Below, piece by piece: positions 1-6,373 of a stretch of DNA of 12,829 bases. Within the stretch, counting starts at the first letter, position 1; every line of letters begins with the position of its first letter. The notes under the pieces are model-generated. The model saw only the letters and a list, made by a program, of their open reading frames with translations. It was not told the DNA's origin and searched no databases. Source of the stretch: Porticoccus sp. (lineage in GTDB: Bacteria > Pseudomonadota > Gammaproteobacteria > Pseudomonadales > Porticoccaceae); assembly GCA_023263825.1 (NCBI GenBank), contig JALQUJ010000150.1:1-12829 (forward strand), given 5' to 3'. A program made the position numbers and the translations under genes.

Positions 1-68
1 TCATTATTATTGTACAATATATATTTTTGAACAAACTGATAGGAATATTTTAGGTAATATTAAAGAAT

Positions 69-88
69 CTGCGGGGATTTTGCGGGAG
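69..88 (+). repeat. 20-bp direct repeat, copy 1 (copy 2 at 286-305)
   Basis: The 20-mer ctgcggggattttgcgggag recurs at 286-305 with a single mismatch (ctgcggggaatttgcgggag). The two copies lie on opposite sides of the tRNA att scar (184-228), in the same orientation. Copy 2 lies inside the 3' end of the integrase remnant. Tyrosine-recombinase attachment sites often have arm-type integrase binding repeats flanking the core, so this is a candidate arm-site pair. That role is inferred from position only. Confidence 0.5.
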
Positions 89-101
89 GTAGTCCCGCAA
101 A
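79..101. other. Perfect 9-bp hairpin
   Basis: TTTGCGGGA (79-87) and TCCCGCAAA (93-101) are exact reverse complements separated by the 5-base loop ggtag. No U-run follows on either strand, so it is a poor intrinsic terminator. It overlaps copy 1 of the 20-bp repeat and may belong to the recombination site or to a lost transcript. Function unknown. Confidence 0.5.
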
Positions 102-183
102 GTAGTGCTTTGTACTGATAATCGGCTGTGGGCGATCGCAATAAATACCACTAAAAACAATAAGTTAATTTTTAAAAGTCAAT

Positions 184-228
184 TTCATAATGCTGGGGTC
201 GGCGGTTCAAGTCCGCCCCTAGCTACCA
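184..228 (+). tRNA. 3' half of tRNA-Met(CAT), att scar; 5' half absent
   Basis: The sequence reads as anticodon loop TTCATAA (184-190, anticodon CAT 186-188), 3' anticodon stem TGCTG (191-195), variable loop GGGTC (196-200), T-stem GGCGG (201-205), T-loop TTCAAGT (206-212), T-stem CCGCC (213-217), 3' acceptor strand CCTAGCT (218-224), discriminator A (225) and encoded CCA (226-228). The GGGTC variable loop matches elongator tRNA-Met as I recall it; a CAT-anticodon tRNA-Ile is the alternative. Upstream there is no CAGCA to pair with TGCTG, and no D-arm or 5' acceptor strand, so the gene is not functional. The break lies at the anticodon loop, a known crossover region for tRNA-targeting tyrosine integrases. 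A terminator and an integrase remnant follow directly, which supports an attachment-site scar. Confidence 0.8.
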
Positions 229-237
229 CATATATCA

Positions 238-276
238 AAGGCTTACAGTCGAATTATTCGGTGTAGGCCTTTTTTC
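238..276 (+). terminator. Intrinsic terminator behind the tRNA fragment
   Basis: aaggcttaca (238-247) pairs with tgtaggcctt (262-271), with one G-U pair. An inner CGAA/TTCG stem sits at the tip, and a run of T follows. It is the normal terminator of the tRNA gene carried along with the 3' half. The stop codon of the converging integrase remnant lies in its loop, so it may act in both directions. Confidence 0.7.
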
Positions 277-454
277 TTCTCCCCACTGCGGGGAATTTGC
301 GGGAGTTTTCACTTCGTATCAATGTTAAGGTCGGTGTTGACTGGCCTGACCAACTCACTTTCTCCACCGCTTCAATCAATTCGCCGATTTCAACCGATGA
401 ATAATGCGTCGTGATTTGTCCATTTTTATGGCCTAACAAAACCCATCTGAGCAT
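254..454 (-). pseudogene. Tyrosine recombinase (phage-type integrase), C-terminal remnant
   Basis: The 66-codon frame contains LLGHKNGQITTHYSS, the typical end of a phage-type integrase catalytic domain. The GH supplies the conserved histidine region and the Y of THYS is the expected nucleophile. The downstream helix (ELIEAVEKVS) and TPTLTLIR tail also fit this family. Everything before LGHK is missing: upstream on the same strand a TGA occurs three codons before the ATG, and the sequence changes to an unrelated remnant. The N-terminal DNA-binding domain and catalytic arginines are therefore lost and the protein cannot be active. The gene points at the tRNA-Met 3' end, with its stop about 26 bp from the CCA, as is usual for integrases sitting beside their own attachment site. 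Copy 2 of the 20-bp repeat lies in its 3' end. Confidence 0.75.
286..305 (+). repeat. 20-bp direct repeat, copy 2 (copy 1 at 69-88)
   Basis: Matches 69-88 at 19 of 20 positions. It lies within the integrase remnant's coding sequence, encoding the SRKFPA region on the minus strand, and on the opposite side of the tRNA scar from copy 1. Candidate integrase arm-type site; this is inference from position. Confidence 0.5.
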
Positions 455-456
455 CC

Positions 457-576
457 ATGATCACGCCAGGAAAAGACCAACAGCGTGGCAAGTACCAAAT
501 AAGCAGCAAAGGCAAAAAGATAACTAACACCACCTATATTCATGGGGAAAAACCCACCTTAATTAACCTTTCATGA
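457..576 (+). pseudogene. Possible IS110/IS1111-type transposase C-terminal remnant
   Basis: A 39-codon frame from ATG 457 to TGA 574-576 encodes a peptide with ITPGKDQQRGKYQISSKGKK followed by YIHGEKP. This resembles the C-terminal Transposase_20 region of IS110/IS1111 elements, where I recall a pattern like P-x-Q-x-S-x-G-G-K, then SKRG, then L-x-IHGARA. The match is degenerate, and an in-frame TGA at 448-450 closes the upstream side. It begins within a few bases of where integrase similarity ends, so an insertion followed by deletion could explain the truncated integrase. No inverted repeats or target duplication were identified. A chance resemblance remains possible. Confidence 0.4.
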
Positions 577-891
577 ACATCCATTTATATTGCTCTCATC
601 ACTTTTGTTCCACCAAACAGGCTCACAGTAACAGACCACTGCCTACAGATGACGACCTAACATATTCACACCATGTAGATTGACCCAAATATTAACACTA
701 TACTCACCAGCTATTGTGGGCGAGAGTTACCGCACGGACACTGTTGTACCACTTGTTGTTATCATCGAGAACTACCTAACATAAAAAATGATGCGTACAT
801 CACATACAACCTACAACCAATCACTCTACTATTGCTGGGTGCTATCAACCAAATAAACAACACATACTAAAACAGCAAAAAGGAAACTCTG
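577..891. other. 315-bp gap before the epimerase; no gene seen
   Basis: No frame here gives a recognisable protein. The sequence is AT-rich with scattered stops and is probably decayed element sequence plus the leader of the epimerase gene. I found no convincing sigma70 promoter: a TTGACC (680-685) and TATACT (699-704) occur, but only 13 bp apart. The only clear signal is the Shine-Dalgarno AGGA at 881-884. Confidence 0.4.
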
Positions 892-1923
892 TTGTCTTCA
901 TACGAAAATATAAAAGAAAACCTGGCTCAGAAGCCAAGAACCTGGCTCATTACAGGTGTTGCAGGTTTTATAGGGTCTAACCTATTGGAAACTTTGCTTG
1001 GCCTAGGCCAGAAAGTAGTAGGGATAGATAACTTTTCTACCGGACACCAATCAAATCTTGATGATGTCAAAGAAAAATCAGGAGCCCAATGGCAAAACTT
1101 TTCTTTTTACGAAGCAGATATCCGAGATTTAGAAAGCTGCCAAAAAGCCTGTAAAGATGTTGATTTTATACTGCACCAAGCGGCCTTAGGCAGTGTACCA
1201 AGATCCATTGAAGACCCCATTAACACCAACGACTCCAACATTAATGGCTTTTTAAACATGCTCGTTGCGACACGTGATAACAACGTTAAGCGATTTGTTT
1301 ATGCCGCCTCCTCATCGACTTACGGAGATCATCCAGGCTTGCCAAAAGTAGAAGGCAAGATTGGCAAACCGTTATCACCATACGCTGTAACAAAATATGT
1401 AAACGAGCTGTATGCCGATGTTTTTGCCAAGACCTACAATATGGAAACTATTGGGCTCCGATATTTTAATGTCTTTGGCCCAAGGCAAGACCCAAATGGC
1501 GCATACGCTGCTGTCATACCCAAATGGCTCAACAATCTTTTACTAGGCAACCCCTGCCATATCAATGGTGATGGAGAAACCTCTCGTGATTTTTGTTACA
1601 TAGACAATACTGTCCAAGCTAACCTTCTTGCTGCAACAAGTAATCATTCCGAAGCACCGAATCAAGTCTATAACGTTGCATTTGGTGATCGCACCACACT
1701 CAACGAACTCTATGAGTCCATGCGCACCATTCTTTCAGATCACGACAGCCATATTGCCGCGGCAAAGCCCGTTTATCAGGATTTTCGTACCGGCGATGTC
1801 CGACACTCTTTTGCGGACATCTCTAAAGCTGCTAACCTGCTTGGCTATTCCCCCAGTCATAACGCCCAACAAGGCTTAAAAGAAACCGCCGAATGGTTTA
1901 TAAAAAATGGCTTTAATGACTAA
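892..1923 (+). CDS. wbpP: UDP-N-acetylhexosamine 4-epimerase (WbpP/TviC type)
   Basis: A cytoplasmic extended short-chain dehydrogenase that interconverts C4 epimers of UDP-sugars with bound NAD. The N-terminal Rossmann fold shows GVAGFIG at residues 22-28 and the acidic IDNFSTG after strand 2. The catalytic SSSTYG lies at about 140-145 and the YAVTK pair is Y164/K168. RYFNVFGPRQDPNGAYAAVIPKW and the later DGETSRDFCYIDN are typical of the WbpP/TviC group, which prefers N-acetylated UDP-sugars (UDP-GlcNAc/GalNAc or their uronic acids), rather than GalE. Length (343 aa) matches that group. The start is TTG 892, preceded by AGGA (881-884) at good spacing. It sits 37 bp upstream of the dehydrogenase start and the two very likely form an operon for an amino-hexuronic acid precursor of a surface glycan. 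Exact substrate and symbol are inferred by family. Confidence 0.85.
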   Translation: MSSYENIKENLAQKPRTWLITGVAGFIGSNLLETLLGLGQKVVGIDNFSTGHQSNLDDVKEKSGAQWQNFSFYEADIRDLESCQKACKDVDFILHQAALGSVPRSIEDPINTNDSNINGFLNMLVATRDNNVKRFVYAASSSTYGDHPGLPKVEGKIGKPLSPYAVTKYVNELYADVFAKTYNMETIGLRYFNVFGPRQDPNGAYAAVIPKWLNNLLLGNPCHINGDGETSRDFCYIDNTVQANLLAATSNHSEAPNQVYNVAFGDRTTLNELYESMRTILSDHDSHIAAAKPVYQDFRTGDVRHSFADISKAANLLGYSPSHNAQQGLKETAEWFIKNGFND

Positions 1924-1960
1924 CAATAAATACATGTATTAAATGAACAAAGGGATGATC

Positions 1961-3265
1961 GTGAAAACTATTGCTGTTGTAGGTTTAGGATATGTAGGGC
2001 TGCCACTAGCCGTCGCTTTTGGGAAAAAAGGCAACACCATTGGCTTTGACCTTGATGAAAAAAAATTAGCCGACTACCGCCGAGGAGTTGATCCCAGCGG
2101 AGAAGTCGAGCCTGAAGACCTTAAAGCTTCTTCCGGGCTCGAATTCACCAGTATTCCCAGCGACCTTGCAAAAGCTGAGGTGATTGTAGTTGCCGTTCCA
2201 ACACTCATTGATAACGCTCGTAGGCCTGACTTAAGAGCGCTACAAGGGGCCTGTAAAACCATTGCTTCAAACTTATCTCCTGGCAGCATCGTTGTCTTTG
2301 AATCCACAGTTTATCCCGGCTGCACAGAAGAAGTATGTGTCCCAATACTGGAATCCATTTCAGGAATGAAATGGGCTGGAAGCACCAATAGCAGTAACTC
2401 TGGAGGATTTTATATTGGCTATTCCCCTGAACGCATTAACCCAGGGGATAAAGAGCGCAGGCTGGAAACTATCGTCAAAGTAGTCTCTGGTGATACAGAA
2501 GAAACCTTGGAAAAGGTCGCCAATGTATATGAAAGCATTATTTCTGCAGGCGTATACCGTGCCAGCAGCATTAAAGTAGCAGAAGCAGCAAAGGTAATTG
2601 AAAACACCCAGCGTGATTTAAATATTGCCTTAATGAATGAGCTTTCACTCATTTTCCATAAAATGGATATCGACACACTGGATGTACTGGAAACAGCAGG
2701 CACCAAATGGAACTTCTTGCCTTTCCGTCCAGGCCTAGTAGGCGGCCACTGTATCGGTGTTGACCCTTACTACCTAACCTATAAAGCCGAAGCTGAAGGT
2801 CATCACCCCCAGGTAATTTTGGCAGGACGGCAAACCAATGACGGCATGGGCAAATACATTGCTGAACAAACTATCAAACAATTGGTAAAACGCGGCCACG
2901 CGGTCATTGGAGCTAACGTTGTCATTCTTGGCCTGACATTTAAAGAAAATTGCCCCGACCTTAGGAATTCGAAAGTAGAAGATATCCTTGTCGAGCTTAA
3001 AGAATACCAGTGCAATGTTATTGTCCACGACCCTATGGCAGATGCTGAAGAAGCCATGGAAGAATACGGTGTTGAATTAACCCAATGGGATGATATAAAA
3101 GATGCGACAGCTGTTATTCTTGCTGTCGCTCACAATCATTACAAACAACTTCAACCTAGCGATATCGAAAGCATTATGGCAAGGAACTCAGTCATCATGG
3201 ATGTTAAGTGTACGCTGGATCGCGATGTCTTTACTAAAGGAAAAGCTGATATTTGGAGGTTGTAG
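1961..3265 (+). CDS. wbpO: UDP-N-acetylhexosamine 6-dehydrogenase (WbpO/TviB type)
   Basis: A UDP-glucose/GDP-mannose dehydrogenase family enzyme that oxidises C6 of a UDP-N-acetylhexosamine twice with NAD to give the uronic acid. The N-terminal NAD domain starts with VVGLGYVGLPLA. FESTVYPGCTEE and the catalytic-lysine region follow, with the central helix carrying KVAEAAKVIENTQRDLNIA. The catalytic cysteine lies in GLVGGHCIGVDPYY (C264 counted from the GTG), and the C-terminal UDP-binding domain has LTFKENCPDLRNSK. I chose GTG 1961 because AAAGGG (1949-1954) is correctly spaced and the protein then begins VKTIAVVG, as family members do. An in-frame ATG at 1943 would add six residues but has no ribosome site. 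Downstream of the epimerase; together they would make UDP-GalNAcA/GlcNAcA. The wbpO symbol is by analogy; TviB/WbpA-like specificity cannot be excluded. Confidence 0.85.
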   Translation: MKTIAVVGLGYVGLPLAVAFGKKGNTIGFDLDEKKLADYRRGVDPSGEVEPEDLKASSGLEFTSIPSDLAKAEVIVVAVPTLIDNARRPDLRALQGACKTIASNLSPGSIVVFESTVYPGCTEEVCVPILESISGMKWAGSTNSSNSGGFYIGYSPERINPGDKERRLETIVKVVSGDTEETLEKVANVYESIISAGVYRASSIKVAEAAKVIENTQRDLNIALMNELSLIFHKMDIDTLDVLETAGTKWNFLPFRPGLVGGHCIGVDPYYLTYKAEAEGHHPQVILAGRQTNDGMGKYIAEQTIKQLVKRGHAVIGANVVILGLTFKENCPDLRNSKVEDILVELKEYQCNVIVHDPMADAEEAMEEYGVELTQWDDIKDATAVILAVAHNHYKQLQPSDIESIMARNSVIMDVKCTLDRDVFTKGKADIWRL

Positions 3266-3385
3266 ATCTGCCAATGGCATACTACTAGATCAAAAATGGA
3301 CTAGAATATTTTGTGTCAGATTTTTTTACACTGAATAAAAAACTGGCCTTGCAGAATAATGCGAACAAAACAAAGGTCTACACAA

Positions 3386-3417
3386 CCAATTAAAAAAATA
3401 TACAATTTTTTAATTGG
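3386..3417. other. 12-bp AT-rich perfect hairpin after the dehydrogenase
   Basis: ccaattaaaaaa (3386-3397) and ttttttaattgg (3406-3417) are exact reverse complements around an 8-base loop. It lies 120 bp beyond the dehydrogenase stop. The A-run/T-run structure could terminate in either direction, but the stem is weak in GC. It could equally be a remnant inverted repeat at the junction with the decayed ATPase gene. Confidence 0.45.
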
Positions 3418-3480
3418 CCCATTTTTTGCTTATATTTATACTAATTACTTATATTAGAAAAAACATTGAGTATAGAATGA

Positions 3481-4167
3481 TGGAAAATTCAAAAAATAGC
3501 TCACATCACACCAAAAGAACTATGGTGGAGCAACAAGATAACCATACAATTTTTGAAGGAAGAAGAAACTAAAGCATTCATTAAACACCGACTCTAACAA
3601 GTTGGCTGGAATAATGATCCTGCTATCTGTGAAGCTGTGTATCCCGTCATACATAAAATTAGCCACGGCATTCCCCGCCGAATCAATATGATTTGCAGCC
3701 GTTTATTCCTTCATGGTTGCGTAGAAGAACTACATCAGTTGAGTATTAATGACGCTAAAGCTGTTCTTACAGAAATTCAGCATGAACAATTAACATCAAA
3801 AAATATTCCCTCTGATGTCGACTTTGAGGCAGATGATATTTACGAAAAACCCGAACTTGCATCAGTAGAAACACTAGCGGATGTAAAAGAATCTAAAAAA
3901 AGTCTAATTAGACCCGTAAATACTCACAAAGAAAAAACTAAAGCAGTTCCTCCCTCAAACAAAAGCCTGTACAGCACATCAACACCAGAAGCTGAAAACC
4001 TTCATTCTGGCCCGGAAACCAGAAACTGGGAACGCCGCTCAGGAAAAGATCGTCGCTCTGAAGTTCGCTTTGGGTCAGAGAATAAAGACCGCCGACAAAA
4101 CCCGGGACGGCGAGGAGAAAAACAAGACTTTCCAAAAAAATCGTGGTTATTTTGGAAAAAAGGCTAA
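3481..4167 (+). pseudogene. GspA/ExeA-like AAA ATPase, decayed C-terminal part
   Basis: Translating frame 3481-4167 gives EEETKAFIKHRL, then a TAA stop (3595-3597), then QVGWNNDPAICEAVYPVIHK and ISHGIPRRINMICSRLFLHG in the same frame. This is the lid/C-terminal end of the ATPase family seen in GspA/ExeA and in the exosortase-associated ATPase of exopolysaccharide loci: a tyIeHRL-x-x-aGw segment and a GvPRRIN sensor-2-like motif. Walker A and B should lie upstream but are absent; the frame closes at a TGA just before 3481. The tail is low-complexity with a basic cluster of DRR and GRR motifs (about 4024-4115) and ends WLFWKKG. A GTG at 3637 could open a 176-aa frame, but it starts inside the domain. 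Most likely a relic of the polysaccharide gene cluster that also held the two upstream genes. Confidence 0.7.
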
Positions 4168-4321
4168 GAATCCCAAAACTGCACAAACCAACTCAGTTGC
4201 ACAAAAAATGGGATCAAATCAACCCCCTGTAATTTATCCTGACAATCCCACCAATTAGGTATTGTGCCAACTCAACTAACGAGTAAAATCCTGTATCAAA
4301 CCTGTTTACTAGGAGTAACAA

Positions 4322-5614
4322 GTGTACGTCGATCAGGCAACCCATGAGCAATTACAAAAGTGGCATCAAGAGCTTTCCATCCAACATGACGCTTTTAAAG
4401 CCAACGGGCTCAACCTCGACCTAACCCGAGGCAAGCCTTCTACCAGCCAGTTGGACTTGGCCAACATGCTTGATGGCGCTCTTGACGGAAACTATATTGC
4501 CGATGACGGCACTGATACCCGAAATTATGGCGGACTTTTAGGCCTTGAAGGTATGCGTGCACTGGCTGCAGAAATATTGGGCGTCAACCCAAAAGAGGTC
4601 TTAGTCGGGGGCAACAGTAGCTTGACCCTGATGTATTTTAATATTTTTTTCGCATGGCAATTTGGCCCCAACGGTCTTGATTCTAGTGGTAAGAGCTCTG
4701 CCTGGAAGGATGAGGGCACTGTAAAGTTTCTCTGCCCTGTACCCGGGTATGATCGACATTTTTCAATCTGTGAAGAGTTTGGCATCGAAATGATCAATGT
4801 CGCCATGGATGATAATGGCCCTGATATGGATCAGGTGGAATCATTAATAGCCAATGAGCCAAGTATTAAAGGCATCTGGTGTGTACCCAAATATTCAAAT
4901 CCTACCGGCTGTATATATAGCGAAGATACAATTGAGCGTTTAGCGAAACTTGGCAACATAGCCTCACCTAACTTTAGGGTTTTTTACGATAATGCTTACG
5001 CTGTGCATGACCTTACTGAGCCAGCACCAGAGCTTCCAAATATCATGGAATACTGTCGTAAGCATGGTACAGAAAGCAGTGTGCTTCAGTTTACGTCTAC
5101 ATCAAAAGTCACCTTTGCCGGTGCTGGCGTTGCATTTATGGCAAGCTCTGAGACCAATATAAATACTTTTAAAAAGCATCTAGGCATTGCTTCTATAGGG
5201 CCCGACAAAGTAAATCAACTTCGTCACCTCAAAGTAATAAAAAATTTAGCTGACCTGAAATCCCATATGAAGAAGCATGCTGAGTTACTTCGACCAAGGT
5301 TTTCATGTGTTTTAGAACACCTGAAAGAAAACTTTTTTGAATCGGACTTGGCAGAATGGAATTCACCTGAAGGAGGCTACTTCATATCCTTTGATACCCG
5401 ACCAGGGTTAGCAAGTGAAGTTATCCGATTATCTGCTGAAGCCGGAGTAAAATTAACACCTGCGGGTGCAACTTACCCCTATGGTAAGGACCCAGAAGAC
5501 AAAAACATCAGACTGGCGCCATCATTTCCTTCCGTAGAAGATATTAATGCTGCGATGGCTATTTTTTGCAACTCTGTAAAACTTGCCTCTGTTCAGCAAA
5601 AATTGGCTGAATAG
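4322..5614 (+). CDS. PLP-dependent aminotransferase, Aminotran_MocR/AspT type
   Basis: A soluble fold-type I aminotransferase of the branch (Pfam Aminotran_MocR) that includes the aspartate aminotransferase AspT of Corynebacterium glutamicum. Visible signatures are LDLTRGKPS near the N-terminus, YGGLLGLEGMR, the cofactor-phosphate loop GGNSSLTLMY, the PLP-contacting FYDNAYAVHDL (D223, Y226), the Schiff-base lysine in FTSTSKVTFAG (K262) and the carboxylate-binding arginine in NIRLAPSFP (R397). No helix-turn-helix domain is fused. Length (430 aa) is normal. The start is GTG 4322 with AGGAG at 4311-4315, 6 bases away. An aspartate/2-oxoglutarate reaction is the best guess from the family; substrate is not provable here. 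It stands alone between the ATPase relic and a convergent DUF1820 gene, ending at a strong terminator. Confidence 0.85.
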   Translation: MYVDQATHEQLQKWHQELSIQHDAFKANGLNLDLTRGKPSTSQLDLANMLDGALDGNYIADDGTDTRNYGGLLGLEGMRALAAEILGVNPKEVLVGGNSSLTLMYFNIFFAWQFGPNGLDSSGKSSAWKDEGTVKFLCPVPGYDRHFSICEEFGIEMINVAMDDNGPDMDQVESLIANEPSIKGIWCVPKYSNPTGCIYSEDTIERLAKLGNIASPNFRVFYDNAYAVHDLTEPAPELPNIMEYCRKHGTESSVLQFTSTSKVTFAGAGVAFMASSETNINTFKKHLGIASIGPDKVNQLRHLKVIKNLADLKSHMKKHAELLRPRFSCVLEHLKENFFESDLAEWNSPEGGYFISFDTRPGLASEVIRLSAEAGVKLTPAGATYPYGKDPEDKNIRLAPSFPSVEDINAAMAIFCNSVKLASVQQKLAE

Positions 5615-5642
5615 GCGTTTATCTCTTTTCAATACGTACAAA

Positions 5643-5668
5643 AAAAGGGTCGCTAATACGACCCTTTT
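5643..5668. terminator. Bidirectional intrinsic terminator
   Basis: aaaagggtcg (5643-5652) and cgaccctttt (5659-5668) form a perfect 10-bp stem with a 6-base loop, with A/T runs on both sides. It lies between the convergent aminotransferase (+) and DUF1820 (-) genes and should stop both transcripts. Confidence 0.9.
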
Positions 5669-5700
5669 AAATTCTACCTGTAAATCAGCTAAAAAATTTA

Positions 5701-6036
5701 CTAATCACCCTTGGGCTTTGGTGCAGCTCCTGGAAAAGGAAAATGAGTAACATTTCCGCCGCCTTTTACTTCAGTAATTTTGCAGGCACCTTCCTTTTCT
5801 ACCTCATCAATCCTGATGATCGAGTGTAGAGGTACAAAGCTACGCTTTATGGATGAAAACTCATTTTTTAATTTTTCTTCAGCCGGATCAACAATCATCT
5901 GACTACGTTCACCAAAAACAAATTCTTCAACTTCTAAAAATCCCCAGAGATCACTTTGATAAACCTGGCGAGCATACATCTCGTACACCTCTCCCTGATT
6001 TAAAAAAATAATTTTATAAATGGCATCTGAAGACAT
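5701..6036 (-). CDS. DUF1820 family protein
   Basis: A small (111 aa) soluble protein of unknown function. I recognise the conserved core YKIIFLNQGEVYEMYARQVY, then SDLWGFLEVEEFVFGE, VDPAEEKLKNEF and VPLHSIIRIDEVEKEG, matching the DUF1820 family, which I know mainly from gammaproteobacteria. No signal peptide or membrane segment is seen. The C-terminus is glycine/proline-rich (GGGNVTHFPFPGAAPKPKGD). It starts at ATG 6036, which has only a weak ribosome site; the next good motif, IYKIIFLN, begins a few residues in, so the start is close to right. It is divergent from miaB, an arrangement I recall in Pseudomonas and relatives. An RNA-related role suggested by the neighbourhood is speculation. 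Confidence 0.88.
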   Translation of the reverse strand: MSSDAIYKIIFLNQGEVYEMYARQVYQSDLWGFLEVEEFVFGERSQMIVDPAEEKLKNEFSSIKRSFVPLHSIIRIDEVEKEGACKITEVKGGGNVTHFPFPGAAPKPKGD

Positions 6037-6373
6037 AAGAATAATCCGAACTGTAAATTGGCAGCACTAAATTAATTGGTAGTACGTAGCAGTTAATCTT
6101 GCGTAGTAGCAACATAAGCAAGATAAAAATCATACCATAAATCGGGATATAGAGCTTGCTGTCAACTAATATCCACCCCCCCTCTAACCAGACTCTAACC
6201 TATGCGCACCCTTGCCCCTATATGTGATTTACCCTTGCATAGCGGTATAATGCGCCGCTTGAAAATACGTTCAGCGTATTAAAATTCATTACATCCAGAC
6301 CAGTGAGTTATTTAGAAAGACTATTCCGGCTCACTATTTGCAAACTATGCTCAAAAGCAACGCCTGAAAACTA
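6037..6373. other. 337-bp divergent intergenic region, DUF1820 / miaB
   Basis: No coding frame of note. It holds the start signals of two divergent genes. Visible elements are a TATAAT at 6246-6251, a 6-bp hairpin AATACG/CGTATT (6264-6269 with 6275-6280) and an AGTGAG/CTCACT inverted pair (6302-6307 with 6330-6335) in the miaB leader. A leader of roughly 110-120 nt would precede miaB if the TATAAT is used. No tRNA or known riboswitch was recognised. Confidence 0.5.
6246..6251 (+). promoter_or_regulatory. Candidate sigma70 -10 box for miaB
   Basis: A consensus TATAAT lies about 122 bp upstream of the miaB ATG. The -35 match is poor (best about TGATTT at 6225-6230, 15-bp spacer) and there is no extended -10, so an activator may be needed or the call may be wrong. 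Confidence 0.4.

Larger units (their letters stand above)
1..183. other. Non-coding, AT-rich end of a probable integrated element
   Basis: I see no credible coding frame here. The stretch is AT-rich and holds one copy of a 20-bp direct repeat (69-88), a 9-bp perfect hairpin (79-101) and then AT-rich sequence that runs straight into the anticodon loop of a partial tRNA. The 5' half of that tRNA (acceptor, D-arm, 5' anticodon stem) is absent, so this sequence is foreign to the tRNA gene. It is most simply the end of an element integrated at the tRNA. That is inference; the rest of the element lies outside the window. Confidence 0.45.

Noticed and set aside
132..139. GCGATCGC palindrome, the cyanobacterial HIP1 sequence
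   Set aside because: A single copy; all protein evidence and gene order point to a gammaproteobacterium.
680..704. TTGACC and TATACT resembling a sigma70 promoter upstream of the epimerase
   Set aside because: The spacer is only 13 bp, far from the 16-18 bp needed, and neither hexamer has a better partner nearby.
892..1923. Calling the epimerase GalE
   Set aside because: The PRQDPNGAYAAVIPKW and DGETSRDFCYIDN blocks and the dehydrogenase neighbour fit the WbpP/TviC group better than GalE.
3477..3575. Short frame MMENSKNSSHH... starting at tandem ATGs
   Set aside because: It overlaps the better supported ATPase frame, ends after about 31 codons and shows no family features.
4070..4258. 62-codon + strand frame overlapping the ATPase relic's end
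   Set aside because: Lysine/asparagine-rich out-of-frame reading of the low-complexity tail, with no recognisable motif or ribosome site.
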